Of a stretch of 63,647 nt of DNA, positions 32,567 to 42,994 are shown in pieces; positions within the stretch are counted from its first letter, which is position 1, and the number at the start of each line of letters is the position of its first letter. The position numbers were made by a program, and so were the translations under genes. Source of the stretch: Pelagophyceae sp. CCMP2097 (Eukaryota; Sar; Pelagophyceae); assembly GCA_026770575.1 (NCBI GenBank), contig MU657210.1:287116-350762 (forward strand), in the 5' to 3' direction. The notes under the pieces are model-generated. The model was given only the letters and a program-made list of their open reading frames with translations, did no database searches and was not told the origin of the DNA.

Positions 32567-35500
32567 TCATTGCTGCGTGCCGTCCGTCTCGGACCGCGCC
32601 CCGAAGAGGTAGGAGAAGACGCTCGTCGCGGACGCCACGAGGCCTGTGTAGTTTCGCGGTGACTCGGGGGCCCGGAAAGGGCAAGGGAGGCGTTTTGGGC
32701 GGCGTTCGAGGCGCGCGGGGGGCGCCGGGCCGCGCGTCCGAGCTCCGATTCCGAGCCTTGGACCGCGGCGTCGGGCGCGGCGGCCGCGGCCGCGCGGTCC
32801 TCGCGGTCCTCGCGGACGATGCCGGCGGTGGCGACGACCTGCGCCTGGGCGACGGCCGCCGCGGCCACAGCGTCGGCGGCGGCGTTTGCGGCGTCCGTTG
32901 CATGTGCGTCGCGCGTCGTCGCGCGGCCGTTGGGCCGGAGGGTCACGTCGCTGTTTGCGGCGGCGGCGGCGCGGATGCGCGCGCCGAGGCGCGCGCGCAC
33001 CGCGACGGCAGCAGCGGCGGCGTCGGCCGGCGCAGCGGCGTCTTCGGCCGCGGTGGCAAAGTCGAACAGGCCCGTCGCGGGCGTCGCCGCGGCGTCGGCG
33101 TCGGCGAGCGGCGGCGGCGGCGCGGCGGCGGCCAGCGCGCCGGCGAGGCCCGGCGGCGCCGGCTGGGGACGGAGTGGGGTGAGGATGGCGTGGATGTGGA
33201 TATCAATGTTCCCAGGCGACGCCGGCGACGTCAGGTGCGGCGCGCGCGCCGGCGTCGCCACGAGCTGCCGGAACGCGTCGGCGTACCGGCCCGAAGACGA
33301 CCGCCGCGGCCGCCGCGGCGCCGCCTCAGCAGCCGCCGCAGCAGCCGCCGCAGACGGCGCCGGCGCCGCGCCGGGCGACTGCGGCCGCCGCGAGGCGCGG
33401 TCCGGCGACGACGGTGCCGGGCCCGGCGCCAGAGGGCCCGGCGGGCCGTCGGCCTCGGCGCTCGCCTCGGCTTCGGCGCGCTCTCCGCGCGCCGTGGCCA
33501 GCGCCGCAGTCGCCGCCGCCAGCGCCGCCGCCGGCGCCAGCGGCGGCGTCGTCTGCGCCGAGCGCTCGCGGCGCGGCGCCGCGCCGCCGCTCGAGGCGCG
33601 CGCGCCCGGGTTTGCGAGGGCTGCGACGTGCGGCGCGAGATCGGAGAAGACTCGGCCGAGGCGGTCCAGGAGCGGCGCAGTGTCGCGCGCCACGCGGACG
33701 AGCTGCGCGCGCCGCGCCGACGCCTCGGATTCGCCGACGCCCGGCGGGCCCAGCGCGCCCGCCGAGATCCCGCCCGACGGCGCCGCGCCTGGTGCCGCCG
33801 CGAAGCGCGCGTCCCACGGCGCCCACGGCAAGTGCGGCGCGCGCGGCGTGTCGTCGCCGTCGGCCGCGGGCGCCTCGCCGGGCGGCGCCTGCTCCCCGAC
33901 CTCGGCGGCGGCCAGGGCCTCTGCGAGGGCGCGCTCTTGGGCGAGGACTTGGTCGCGTCCCAAGTCTGCCAGCAGCTCCACCAGAGGCACGATGCGCTCC
34001 AGCACGCGCCGCGTCTCCACGAGCGCCACGCGCACGTCGTCGTCCTGCGATCGCGGCGGCGACGGCGGCGCCGCGACGGCGGGCGCCGGTGTCGCAGCGT
34101 CTGCGGGCGTCGTGTCCGCCGCCGCCTGCGTCGCAGCGGCGTCCGGCGTCGTAGCGGCGTCCGGCGTCGCGGGGGTGTCCGCGTCTGCGGGCGCCGTGGT
34201 CGCCGCGACCGGCGGCGTCAGCGTCGGCGTCGGCGGGGCCGTGGGGGCGCCGCGGCGCCAGGAAGTCGCGGGCGCGCCGTCGACGGCGGTGAGCGGCGAG
34301 GGCGAGGCAAAGGGCGCGTGGGCGGCGTGGAGCGTGCGCGTGCGGAACGGGGCGACGCGGTGCGAGTCGAAGGCCACCCACTCGTCCCAGCGCGCGGGCC
34401 AGCCGTTGTAGTGGATGAGCATGCGGCGGCTGCGGACTCGCATCACTGTCGCCTCGAGCCATTGGTGCACAGTGTCCTCGACGTCGACCCACTGCCCCGC
34501 GAAGAACGTCGGCGCGCGGTGGTCGCGAAGCCGCGGCCGGCGCCGCACCGACGAGCTCACGTCCTCGGGCCGCCGGTCCTCGCGGTCCTCACGCGCCGGC
34601 CGCCGCGACGCGGGCGGCGCCGCCGCGGGCGACGCCTCGTCGGACGCCGACGCCGAGCTCGCCGCGGCGTCGCCTTCAACGGCCGGCGTCGGCAGCAACG
34701 GCGGCGGCGAGTCCAAAGTCGACGGCGACCAGTGCACTGCGCGCCGCCTCGTCTCGTCCGCGGCGTCGTCGTCGGAAACGTCCGTGAGCGGCGGCGGCGA
34801 GTGCGTCGTGCGGCCGTCGGTCTTCGCCTCGCCGTCGCACTCGTCACCCTCGCGCGGCGCGGCGTCGGGCGCGTCGGGCGCGTCGGGCGCGGGCGCACGG
34901 CTGCGGTCGCGGTCGCCCGCCAGCCGCACAGTCGTCCGCGCCGTCTCCACCGACCTACGGGCAGACCCGTCTTGCTTCAATCGCGCAGAGGCCCGAGGCC
35001 GTGCAAAGGCCGCGTCCTCGACGGACACACTCAAGAGGCCGTCGGAGGGGGCTTTCGAGTGGCGCCGCGTCTTCCGCGACGTTTCTCGGGCGCCGGGCCG
35101 TGCGCGGCCGTCTCCTCCATCGTCGACAGGAGCGTGTGCAGCGTCAGCAGGCCCTGGCGCACGTGCTCGAGGCTCGCGCCGTCGGTGGGGCGCGCCGTGC
35201 CGAGGACTGGGGCCGAGAGGCCGAGGCCGCCGAAGCCTACGCTCCGCCTTTGCCGGAACTCCGGTGCGCGGAGAAGAGGTGTCGGGCCGCACCGGTGAGG
35301 CGGCCGAAGCCGAGGGCGTCTGAGACGAGGCGTGCGGTGTCAAAGTCGAGCGCGCCGGCGAGCAACCGCCGCGCGCCGTCTTCGCTGGCCGGCGGCCGGT
35401 CGACGGTGTCCACCGACGCCGCGCGCGGCCGGTAGTCGGCGGGCCGCGCCACCATGTGGATCCTGGAAAAGCGCGCAGTCGGAACCGAGTCGACCCGGGC

Positions 35501-36050
35501 GGCGCCGCGGTCTCGGCCTCGATGCACTCTCGGCCGCGATGCAGACGCAGACGCCGCGGTGTGCGTGTGGCCGTCCTCGACGCGGTACTCGGACAAGGCG
35601 TCCTCGTCGGCCATGACGCGGCCGCGGTAGATGAGGCGCTGCCTCTCGCCTACACCGGGGCCGTCGCGACGCGGCCCATCCTCCGTCTTTGAGCGGCTTC
35701 ATCAAAGCTGCCCATGTCGGCGAGGTAAGGTGGGGCGCCCTCGCACCGGGCACTTCGGTGAGCCCATGGATCCTACGATGGATTTGCTGGACAAATAGGA
35801 GAACGTTCTCGGTGCGTCGACGCCGCGTCTCGAGGGAGACGCCTCGCCTCTCGAGTTTTTTTTGGATCCCCTCTCTCGCCTCGACATCCGGCACACGAAG
35901 CGCAATGCGCCCCCTCGGATGGCCCCGCCGCGACACACAATCACTGCGCCGATGTGATTACCGTTCTTTCAGAGTGCGAATGCTGACATCGGGCTCGACG
36001 CTCAGTTCGTGGGATCGCTGGTCGAGCGTGCGCACGCGGATGGCCAGCAT
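32567..36050 (-). CDS. Ubiquitin-like domain plus Tudor-knot/chromo-barrel domain protein
   Basis: Exons 36050-35962, 35772-35747 (26-nt micro-exon), 35649-35565, 35462-35293 and from 35236 join in phase to a ubiquitin-like fold. It starts MLAIRVRTLDQRSHEL, then IHGLTEVPGERQRLIYRGRV, then EDALSEYRVEDGHT. The third intron appears to be GC-AG. Later, SLEHVRQGLLTLHTLLSTM precedes GQWVDVEDTVHQWLEATV and IHYNGWPARWDEWVAF, a Tudor-knot/MBT-like reader. A long Ala/Pro-rich tail contains GNIDIHIHAILTP. The 5' part to 35236 is well supported, but the exon 5/6 junction and the last exon (probably ending ATSVFSYLFGARSETDGTQQ, stop 32569-32567) are unresolved. It may link ubiquitin signalling to chromatin or membranes; the function is not established. 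Confidence 0.75.
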
Positions 36051-36177
36051 GCTTCCTCGATATCCACCCGGCCTCGAAGCGGGCGCGCCACGAGAGGGAA
36101 AGCTCAAGCGTGTGTTTCTCAAAGTTTGGGCAACACTCGCGAGTCCCGGCCCGTCGGAAGGACTCCGAGGATCGCTT

Positions 36178-36208
36178 TAAATCCATTAGAGCGTTGCGGC
36201 ACTTCGGC
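36178..36208 (-). repeat. PQRSNGF peptide-level repeat copy 2
   Basis: On the minus strand this reads EVPQRSNGFKAIL. Codons differ from copies 1 and 3 mainly at silent positions. It lies between the CPSF30 stop and the start of the UBL gene, in no gene I can support. Confidence 0.55.
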
Positions 36209-36276
36209 TCGAGGTCCCTTTCCGAGACCGCGTCGGCTTGGCCCGACGAGCAAGAGGCAATCGAGGGCCATAGTCT

Positions 36277-37448
36277 TTAGTTGGGTCGGAATTGCTGCGG
36301 CGGTGGGGGCATGTTCGGCGGGAACTTGAAGACTGGCGCGTGTTGGAACTGCATGTTCGGCGGCGGCTGCATGCCCGGCGCAAAGGGCATGAGCACCGTC
36401 GGCGCCTGCTGGAACTGCTGCTGCTGCTGCGGTGGGCGCGCGAACTGCTGCTGCTGCTGCTGCTGCTGCTGAGGAGGCGCGAACTGCTGCTGCTGGAACT
36501 GCCGCTGCGCGAGCTGCTGCTGGAACGGCGCCCGCGGCGGCCCGCGGTCGCCGCCGCGGTCGCCGCCGCGGTCGCCGCCGCGCGGCGGCCCGCGGTCGCC
36601 GCCGCCCATGCCGCCGCCGCGGTCGCCGCCGCCGCCGCCGCGCTGGTCGCCGGCGCGGGTGCCAAAGGGCTTGAGCTCGGTGTCCCCGTGGGCGAAGTGG
36701 CACTCGTCTCCAAAGGGGCATCCCGCGCCGGAGACGTGGTGCTTGCAGAGCGAGATCTTGAAGTACTCGTTGCGCGCTCTTCCCCCGACGTTGTTCGCGA
36801 CGACGTTGTCCGTCTCGGCGTGGCGATTCTGCGCGATGCCGAGGGAGAAGTCGGCGATGACGGGCTTTTTGGAAGCGGGCTGCTTCAAATGCCGGTAGCG
36901 GCACGTCAGCCCGTGAATGCAAAAACCCTGCTGGTAAAACACACACTGCGGCTTGTCGTCGTCCGCCACGTGCCGGTACCTAAGCACACGGCGTAAGCGC
37001 GCGGAAACGTAGGCTCGCGGGTGGATACGCCCCCTGTGGCTCAAAAGGCTCCGACGGCTCATCAAAGTGCGGCGCCGGCTCCGCGCGGGCAGTCGGTGAT
37101 CTTGCAGTTGGCGCCCCAGCGGCAGACGGGCATGCGGTCGACGTCGTACTGGTGGAGGAACTCGCAGGACTCTCCCTTCATGCACAGATTGCGCAGCCAG
37201 TGGCGGCAGACGATGGTTCTATATTTCTCCTCGAGCTTGGAGTTGGACATGCCCGTTGGCGCGGAGACGGCAGCCAGCGCCACCGCCGCCGCCTTGGCCG
37301 CCGCAGACTGATGGTAGCCCGGCTGGTGGACTTGGGGGAGGATGTCGTCGAGGTACGGCTCGAAGACAAAGTGCACTCCCGCAAACTCGTCCGCCGCGCC
37401 GACGCCGCTGCCCCAGCCCGCCGCTGGCTGCGCTGCCGCGAGGGCCAT
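36277..37448 (-). CDS. CPSF30: CPSF30-like cleavage and polyadenylation factor (CCCH zinc fingers, Q-rich tail)
   Basis: Exons 37448-37087 and 36979-36277 give 354 residues in phase; the 107-nt intron appears to be GC-AG. CCCH fingers are CRHWLRNLCMKGESCEFLH, CRWGANCKITDCPYRH (across the intron), CVFYQQGFCIHGLTCRYRH and CKHHVSGAGCPFGDECHFAH. The arrangement fits CPSF4/Yth1, which binds the AAUAAA signal and the endonuclease complex in the nucleus. The count is about four fingers rather than the five of the animal protein. The tail has RGG-like Gly/Arg repeats (residues about 205-245), then long poly-Gln runs, suggesting a low-complexity RNA-binding or condensate-forming region. The first ATG is preferred because an upstream TTG-led extension has no support. 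Confidence 0.85.
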
Positions 37449-37700
37449 CGCGAAAAGGAACGCGCCGCCCCGGGGCAAAGCACGGTGAGGCGGGCTACAC
37501 GCGACTCGTCGCTGAAATGGCGTGCGGAAGGTCTACATCTAATCCTGCGTCCTCTACACCCTCGACCTCGAGCAGGCCATGCTTGAACACAGGCTGCGCA
37601 GTTATGCACGCCTCGATCAGTCTCCCGCCACTTCTGGGCGACGTCGATCTTGGCCTGCGGCCAAGGGATTCCTACCGTCCGAGATGCAGAGTCAAAGAGT

Positions 37701-38538
37701 TTACGGCGCGGCTTGCTCGTCGTCCGGCGCGGCTTGGCCTTCGTCGCCCCACTTCTGAACGTTCCTGGAGAACTTGCGGCTGAGGGCGAACATGACGACG
37801 ATGATTGAGATTTCGATGGTGTTTGAGATCCACGGCGACGCGTCCGCGACCTTGGCCACGCGCGCAATCGACGCATCCATTCGCAGCGCGACGAGCTGCG
37901 CGCTCGCGGCGGCGCCGGCGCGCGCCTGCGCCGTGCAGGCGGCCAGCGCCTGCACCGTCGGGCCTAGGAGCCGCGTCGCGCCGCCGGCGGAAACCGACGC
38001 GGGGCCGGGGCCCGCCACTCTCCCATGACACGAGTCGGTTTCGCGCCTCTAAAGACGGCGGCGAAAGCGACGGCCGTCGGCGCGATGAAGGCGAGGCGGC
38101 GCTTGATCGGGAGCTGCGTCGTCGAGAGCTGGAGCGCCGCGAGGGCAAAAACGAACCTACAAACGACGGCTCTCTCGCGGCGGCTCATGTATCCCGCGTC
38201 TGGCGCACGCACCTCCACGCCGCGGGCGCGCTGCGCAGCGCCCAGGCGACGTACGCCACGGAGACTGCGCGCCGGAGCGGCGTCCGCGTCTCGGTGATAA
38301 AGACGGTAAAAGGCTTTACTGTCGCCTTGATGGGCGCGCAGAAGACGAGCGCGAGCAGCGCCGATGCCCCCGTCCGCGCCACCTCGGGGCCTACCAGCGG
38401 CAACGCCGCCAAGGCCCCGCCGCAACGAGGCGGCGCTCTGGAGACGACCGGGCCGCCTCGCCGCGCCAGCGCCTTGGGGCTGCCCACCGAGAGCGCGCCC
38501 GAGAGGCCCAGCAGCGACAGCAGGAGGAGCCGCCACAT
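37701..38538 (-). CDS. Small membrane protein with signal peptide, unknown family
   Basis: Exons 38538-38213, 38156-37999 and 37963-37701 join in phase to 248 residues; the second intron is only 35 nt and is the weakest point. The N-terminus (MWRLLLLSLLGLSGALS) is a signal peptide, perhaps with a plastid transit segment after it. Hydrophobic segments lie at about 55-75 (GASALLALVFCAPIKATV), 120-150 (RLAFIAPTAVAFAAVF) and near 215 (TIEISIIVVMFALSRKF). I recognise no domain. The gene is flanked by CPSF30 (same strand, about 250 bp) and the MITE-bearing AT-rich island. Confidence 0.6.
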
Positions 38539-39453
38539 GACCCGACGCGCGGGCGGCCGGGCTCGATTGTCGCGAACGAACGTCTGTCCGCAGTTTTATA
38601 CTTTGTCTTTGCGGCGGACTTGGCGAAGGCATCTATATTAAAAAAGGACCTCTATACCTCTATATCACAGGCTCCGACGGGCTCCCCGTCGCGCCGTGCG
38701 CCCGTCACCCGGCACGTACGTTCGCGCCCATGACGAGAGAGATTCTGCGACAGGATTGTCAACGAAACTTTGGGCAAATACATGTGTGCTGGGGAAGATA
38801 GAAATGCACATTTACTACCAGCAAATCAAATCCGAGTTAGCCCGCCTACGGTGTAGAGTTCAGCGAGCCGGATCGGCTCGTCCAAACGCCGCCTTCTAAC
38901 TCGTCGTCCTCGAAGTGCAGTGCCTTGGGGAAGGTAGGAATTGAACAAAAAAGGGCGCGTTTCTCTTGATTTTTTTCAAACGTTTTTTTTCGCTGTGCGT
39001 GATCGCGCGCTCGCGCGGAGCGCGCTCCGATCACTAAAACCACCCCAGCACTAAATCACGTTTTCCTCGATAACTACCCTCGCCAATAAGAGTGCATTTC
39101 TATCTTCCCCAGCCACATGTAGGAATTCCTACACAAGTGCTGAGGGTTCTTGTCGTCTCCCCGAGGTATAAATTAAAACCCTCACCCTCACACTGCACGT
39201 GAAGCAGGATCCTGATACAATTGTACTAGGAATTCCTATTGTTTGATAATACCCTCTTTTTTTTTGCATCAATTGCAAAACGCCTGGAAAGTGCGATCAT
39301 GACATAGGAAGTTTCGTGCGGAGGAATTTTAACAACGGCGCGTCTGAGGTACTAGTAGGTCAGTAGTTCGACGTTGAGCACGGTTGCGCTTGGCGCGGCA
39401 TGGCGCGCCGCTGACCGGAGGTCCCCTGACCTTGGCAACCGCCGCGCCGGAAG
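38539..39453. other. AT-rich intergenic island with MITE-like element
   Basis: No gene is seen. Besides the element at 38780-39121, poly-T runs near 38970-38990, a hairpin built on TGATCG/CGATCA near 38999-39034, and two TAGGAATTCCTA palindromes (39120, 39228) lie here. It separates the small membrane protein from the potassium channel. Confidence 0.75.
38779..39121. mobile_element. MITE-like element with ~30-bp terminal inverted repeats
   Basis: The left end TACATGTGTGCTGGGGAAGA and onward (to 38809) is the near-perfect inverse of 39092-39121, differing by one small indel over about 30 nt. The interior (about 340 bp) has no ORF of note, consistent with a non-autonomous DNA element. I could not see a clear target-site duplication. 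Confidence 0.7.
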
Positions 39454-41878
39454 ATGGTGCAGCGCAGCGGCGGCGGCGGCAGCGGCGGGGGCGGTGGGAA
39501 GCAGTTGTCGACGATGAAACTCCGGATCGCAGACGTCACTTCCACCAAGAAGCGCATCGTCGACGAGACGAAGCGCAAGGTGCGCCCCGAAGCCCGATTG
39601 CGCCAAACGAACCGAAGAACGCAGGGCGCCAAGCAGAAGACGGCGGGCGAACGTGAGACCCGCCTGCCGCCGGACCGCATCCGCGAAAAGGCGCAGACGC
39701 CTCGTAGGCGTCAACGACGTGAACGTCCTCCTCTTGTGCCTCGACGTCACGGCCATCTTCCTCTCCTGTCTGTCCATCGAGCTCGGCTGGTGCGGACACC
39801 TCCGAGAGTGGCCGCGCCACCCACGCAAATGCGCAGGCACGGCGTGAACTGGGAGTCGACGTTCTTGACGGAGAGCTTGAAGGCGTGCGTCTCGGTCATC
39901 AGCGTCTGCTCGGTGGTGCTGCTGCTGCTGAGGTATCAGGTCGCGATGCTCGACGTCGAGGAACGACTCGCCTGCGAGCACTCGCTGGACATCGACGTGC
40001 CCTCGTTCTCCAAGCTTGTAATAGAGGTGCTCGTCCACGCAGCGCACGTGCCGCCGGGTGCGAGAAGGGGCACGCCTCACGAGGATCGCCCTGTACGGCG
40101 CTGATTAGGCTGGACGACTCGTTTCAAGGTGGGCTTCGTGCGCGACGCTTTGCAGGCGTACTATCCAGCGGACAACTTGAACGCTTTGTTGGTCGTGCGC
40201 CTGTACAAGGTCGTGCGCGTGATTTGCGAGCAGTCGTACTACGACGACGAGCACGTCCAAGCCGTCGGGGCGCTGAACCATATCACAATCTCCCAGTCCT
40301 TCGTCCTCAAGTGCGTCATCCGTCGGTCGCCGCTGTTCACGCTCGGCTCGAGCGGCATTTTGATGACGTGCTGGGGTGCGTACAACATTCGTCTCTGGGA
40401 GCGCACGCTCTACATGGACGAGGAGCTCCGCTTCACGTCCGCGGACTGGTCAAATGCCTTCTGGCTCGTCTTCGTCACCGTGCGTTTCTCCCGTCCGCCG
40501 CCCGCGATGTTGACACCGCGCAATCGTAGATGACGTCTGTCGGGTACGGTGATTACACCCTGAAGACGCACCTCGGCCGCACGACGGCGTCCGTCTGCGT
40601 GCCGACCCCGCGCCGGAGATGAAGGCAAACCTGCCACAGACGGCCGTGGGAGGCATTCCAGAGATGGATGCCACAGACGGCCGTGGGCGAGTTCGACGTG
40701 GCCGTCGGACGCTCGCCGGAGTCGTCCCCTCGACGGATACAAAGGCCCGACAGAGGCAGACGCCCGACGGAGGCAGACGCCCGACGGATGCGGACGCCCG
40801 ACAGACGCGGACCCACCAGGTGCTGCTCTTCACTTTATTCATCTCGCTGTTCATCGGCGTTGTGGCTGACGAGATGCAGCTGGGGGACCGGCAGGAAAAG
40901 GTGTACGAGTACGCGCAGTCGCACGACGATTATCGAAAGCTGCGAGATCTCGCGGCGCAGGTCATCCAAGAGTTCGTGGCAAAGAACATCCAGCTGCGGC
41001 GGTCCGTCCGCCGGCGCGGCAGCGTGCGCAACGGCGGCCTCAGCCGCCCTGTTGCGCATGCGCGGCTGAGCCGGCGCGGCGCGTTCATCGCGCGCAGGAT
41101 GTCCGTGTCCACCTCGGCGCTGCTGCACGCGTCGATGCATTCGATGCAGTCGCTGCAGCCCCTCGACGTCTGCAACCCGAAGTCGGGCGTCTCTTTGGCG
41201 CTGCTGCGGAGGTTCCGGCTCTGCTTGCTCTCGTACAACCGGACGATGATCAAGTCTTCGCCTTCGCAGCTGGAGACGCAAGTCGCGACGATCTACGACG
41301 CGTCTCGCAAGCACGCCAGCGAGTTTCGAAAAGTCAGCGCCTGGCTCTCGCAGACGCAGGATGCCGTGACAGAGCTGGAGAAGCGGCAGGCGGCGACGCA
41401 GAAAAGCCTCGACCTCCTCCTCCGGCACTTTGCAATCGAACCAGAGCCCGAGCCCGCAGATGCCGCAGTCGAGAAGCGGCCGAGCCTACACGACCGCCGG
41501 GCCGCTGCGGCGATCGCCCCCATCGCCCCCGCGAAGAGCGCAAAGGTCGTCCAATTCCTCCCGCCCGCCTCTGCGCACGGCGACGCAGACCCGCCGGAGC
41601 CCGCGGCGACGGCCGCGCGCACGCCGCCGCCGTCGTCGCGGGCCGAGGTGCACACGCCGCTTCGGTCGTCGCGCACCGAGGCGACGCTGCCGTCGCCGCG
41701 GACCGACGCGCCGCCGCCGTCGCCGCGGACGGACGTGCCGCCTCTGCGCGCCGAGGGGCCGCCGCGGTCGCCGCGCGCCGACCGACCGCGCGCGACGACG
41801 GCGCCTGCGGCGCTGGCGCAGCCCGCCGACCCGCAGCGGCCCGTCACATCATCCTCCTGGTCGGTCCACCCTATATGA
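39454..41878 (+). CDS. SK-type (calmodulin-gated) potassium channel
   Basis: Seven exons (39454-39579, 39625-39652, 39708-39789, 39837-40057, 40109-40479, 40530-40598, 40820-41878) sum to 651 residues in phase. S1 is VNVLLLCLDVTAIFLSCLSI; S2/S3 follow NWESTFLTESLKACV, as in SK channels, and a HVPPG loop. S4-like DNLNALLVVRLYKVVR leads to GALNHITISQSFVLK. The selectivity filter SVGYGDY (residues about 279-285) sits at the start of exon 6. S6 is VLLFTLFISLFIGVVADEM, followed by LRDLAAQVIQEFVAKN in the place of the calmodulin-binding domain. A Pro-rich tail of about 170 residues has SPRTD-type repeats. It conducts K+ at a membrane, probably Ca2+-gated through calmodulin (inference). Confidence 0.9.
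40599..40819 (+). repeat. Minisatellite-bearing intron of the potassium channel gene
   Basis: This 221-nt intron has two copies of CACAGACGGCCGTGGG (about 40634 and 40671) and several units of the form CAGACGCCCGACGGA (about 40758-40806). It lies between the pore helix/filter exon and S6 and is the longest intron in the gene. Confidence 0.8.
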
Positions 41879-41959
41879 AGACGAGCCGCATCCTGTGTGT
41901 TAATGTTATAAGAGCTACTCATACCGACGCCCGGGTATTAGCACGCGCGAGCACCGCCC

Positions 41960-42013
41960 CGAAACCGTTCGATCTCTGTGGCTCCTGTCTAACTCTGCTC
42001 GTCCGCGCCCTGC
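41960..42013 (-). repeat. Dispersed repeat copy 3 (EPQRSNGF)
   Basis: It matches 29763-29817 over most of its length, starting GAAACCGTTCGATCTCTGTG. On the minus strand it reads EPQRSNGFGAVL. It lies about 80 bp past the potassium channel stop. Confidence 0.7.
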
Positions 42014-42416
42014 TCGTCCAAGACACGCTTGGGCCGCTGGTCCGCCTATTCGTCCGCCTATTCGGTCGTCCCGGCAGCGGCCTCGGTGCAAGCCGCGCGT
42101 TCATCGACCTGCTGCGGCACGCAGCCACACAACATATTGCACCGATGCAGAACGTGCCCCGGCTCACGAGCGCTGGCGCGCGCGCCCGACGTCATCTTGC
42201 AAGTGCCGCACGGCGGCGGCGACGCCGACCGGCGCCGCCGCGCGGCACCGCTGCGCCAATCGCCCGAAACAGCGCGCTGCGCCTCCACAAGATACGGCCC
42301 GTCGATGTTTCGCAGGTCCGGACGCCCCTTGATATCGCCGTGGCATGTGAAACGCCCCTTGAAATGTGGAACACCCCTTGGGCCGTTTCGGTATCCTGAG
42401 TCTTGACTCTCCTAGG

Positions 42417-42640
42417 TCTTCTCGCGCGCCATCTCGCGGCCGCTCAAGGAGGGCGACCCTGCCGGCGTGACGCGGCTGCGCGTGCTGGTGTGGTCGCTGG
42501 CGCTGCGGCGGCCAAAGGCGCTCCTCGCGGCGGTCCTCGTCCCGAAGACGGTCGAGACGCGGCTCGTGGACATTGGGCACGAGAACCGCGCCGCGTACGA
42601 CGCGCTCTTCAAGACGGCGCGCGCCTGCAGGAATCGTCTC
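42417..42640 (+). pseudogene. SNF2-family helicase fragment
   Basis: After a plausible acceptor (CTCCTAG), the frame reads VFSRAISRPLKEGDPAG and then RLRVLVWSLALRRPKA. It continues VLVPKTVETRLVDIGHENRA and AYDALFKTAR. This is the region after helicase motif IV in SNF2 ATPases (LRR-K, LPPKT, ER-AYD). No motifs I-III precede it and no motifs V-VI follow, so it is probably a relic or a misplaced exon. It does not duplicate the same region of the neighbouring full-length SNF2 gene, whose corresponding part reads quite differently. Confidence 0.6.
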
Positions 42641-42655
42641 GTATATAACTCACCC

Positions 42656-42850
42656 GACCACTTTTCGAAGAGGTGCGTGATCGTCTCTTCATTCAGCAGC
42701 GTCGTTTCTACCAGCTCAGCAAAGATGGCAGCTGGCACTCCCGTGACGTCGGCGCCGGCGTTCCGGAGCTCCTTGTACTTGTTTTTGACGATGGACTCTG
42801 GGATCGCACTGCCCTCCTGAATCTTCCTCGAAGTCTCGCGGTCCAGCGTG
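42656..42850 (-). other. Coding-like minus-strand stretch, unidentified
   Basis: Read on the minus strand from about 42850, NFGTLDRETSRKIQEGSAIP is followed by ESIVKNKYKELRNAGADVTG and then AAIFAELVETTLLNEETITH. It ends at FEKWSG before a GTGAGT donor-like site near 42656. Composition and amphipathic spacing look like real protein, but I recognise no family and find no start or stop exon. Confidence 0.35.
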
Positions 42851-42994
42851 CCGAAGTTCTGGCCCAGGAGTGGGGCCCAGGGTGTGCTTCTTGCCCAAGA
42901 GTAGGCCCCTCAGGCCTCTCTCGCGCCCTTTCTGTAAACACGCTTTCTCCGAGAGTCCAAAGTTCCGCCGAGCCTCGCGCGCTCGTCGGCGGCG

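Larger units (their letters stand above)
41879..42994. other. Relic-rich intergenic region between the K+ channel and the F-box/SNF2 gene
   Basis: About 1.1 kb without a complete gene. It holds PQRSNGF repeat copy 3 (41960-42013) and tandem units around TCAAGGGGCGT on the minus strand (about 42325-42375). It also holds an SNF2-type fragment on the plus strand (separate entry) and a coding-like minus-strand stretch (separate entry). The last 100 bp presumably contain the SNF2 promoter. Confidence 0.6.

Noticed and set aside
32512..35298. A 928-residue plus-strand ORF
   Set aside because: It is the antisense shadow of the UBL/Tudor-knot gene. The protein is Arg/Gly-rich without any domain, typical of GC-rich reverse frames.
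42058..42288. Minus-strand Cys-containing ORF (CGTCKMTSG..., HRCNMLCGCV)
   Set aside because: The Cys spacing hints at a zinc finger, but no start, stop or conserved context supports a gene.
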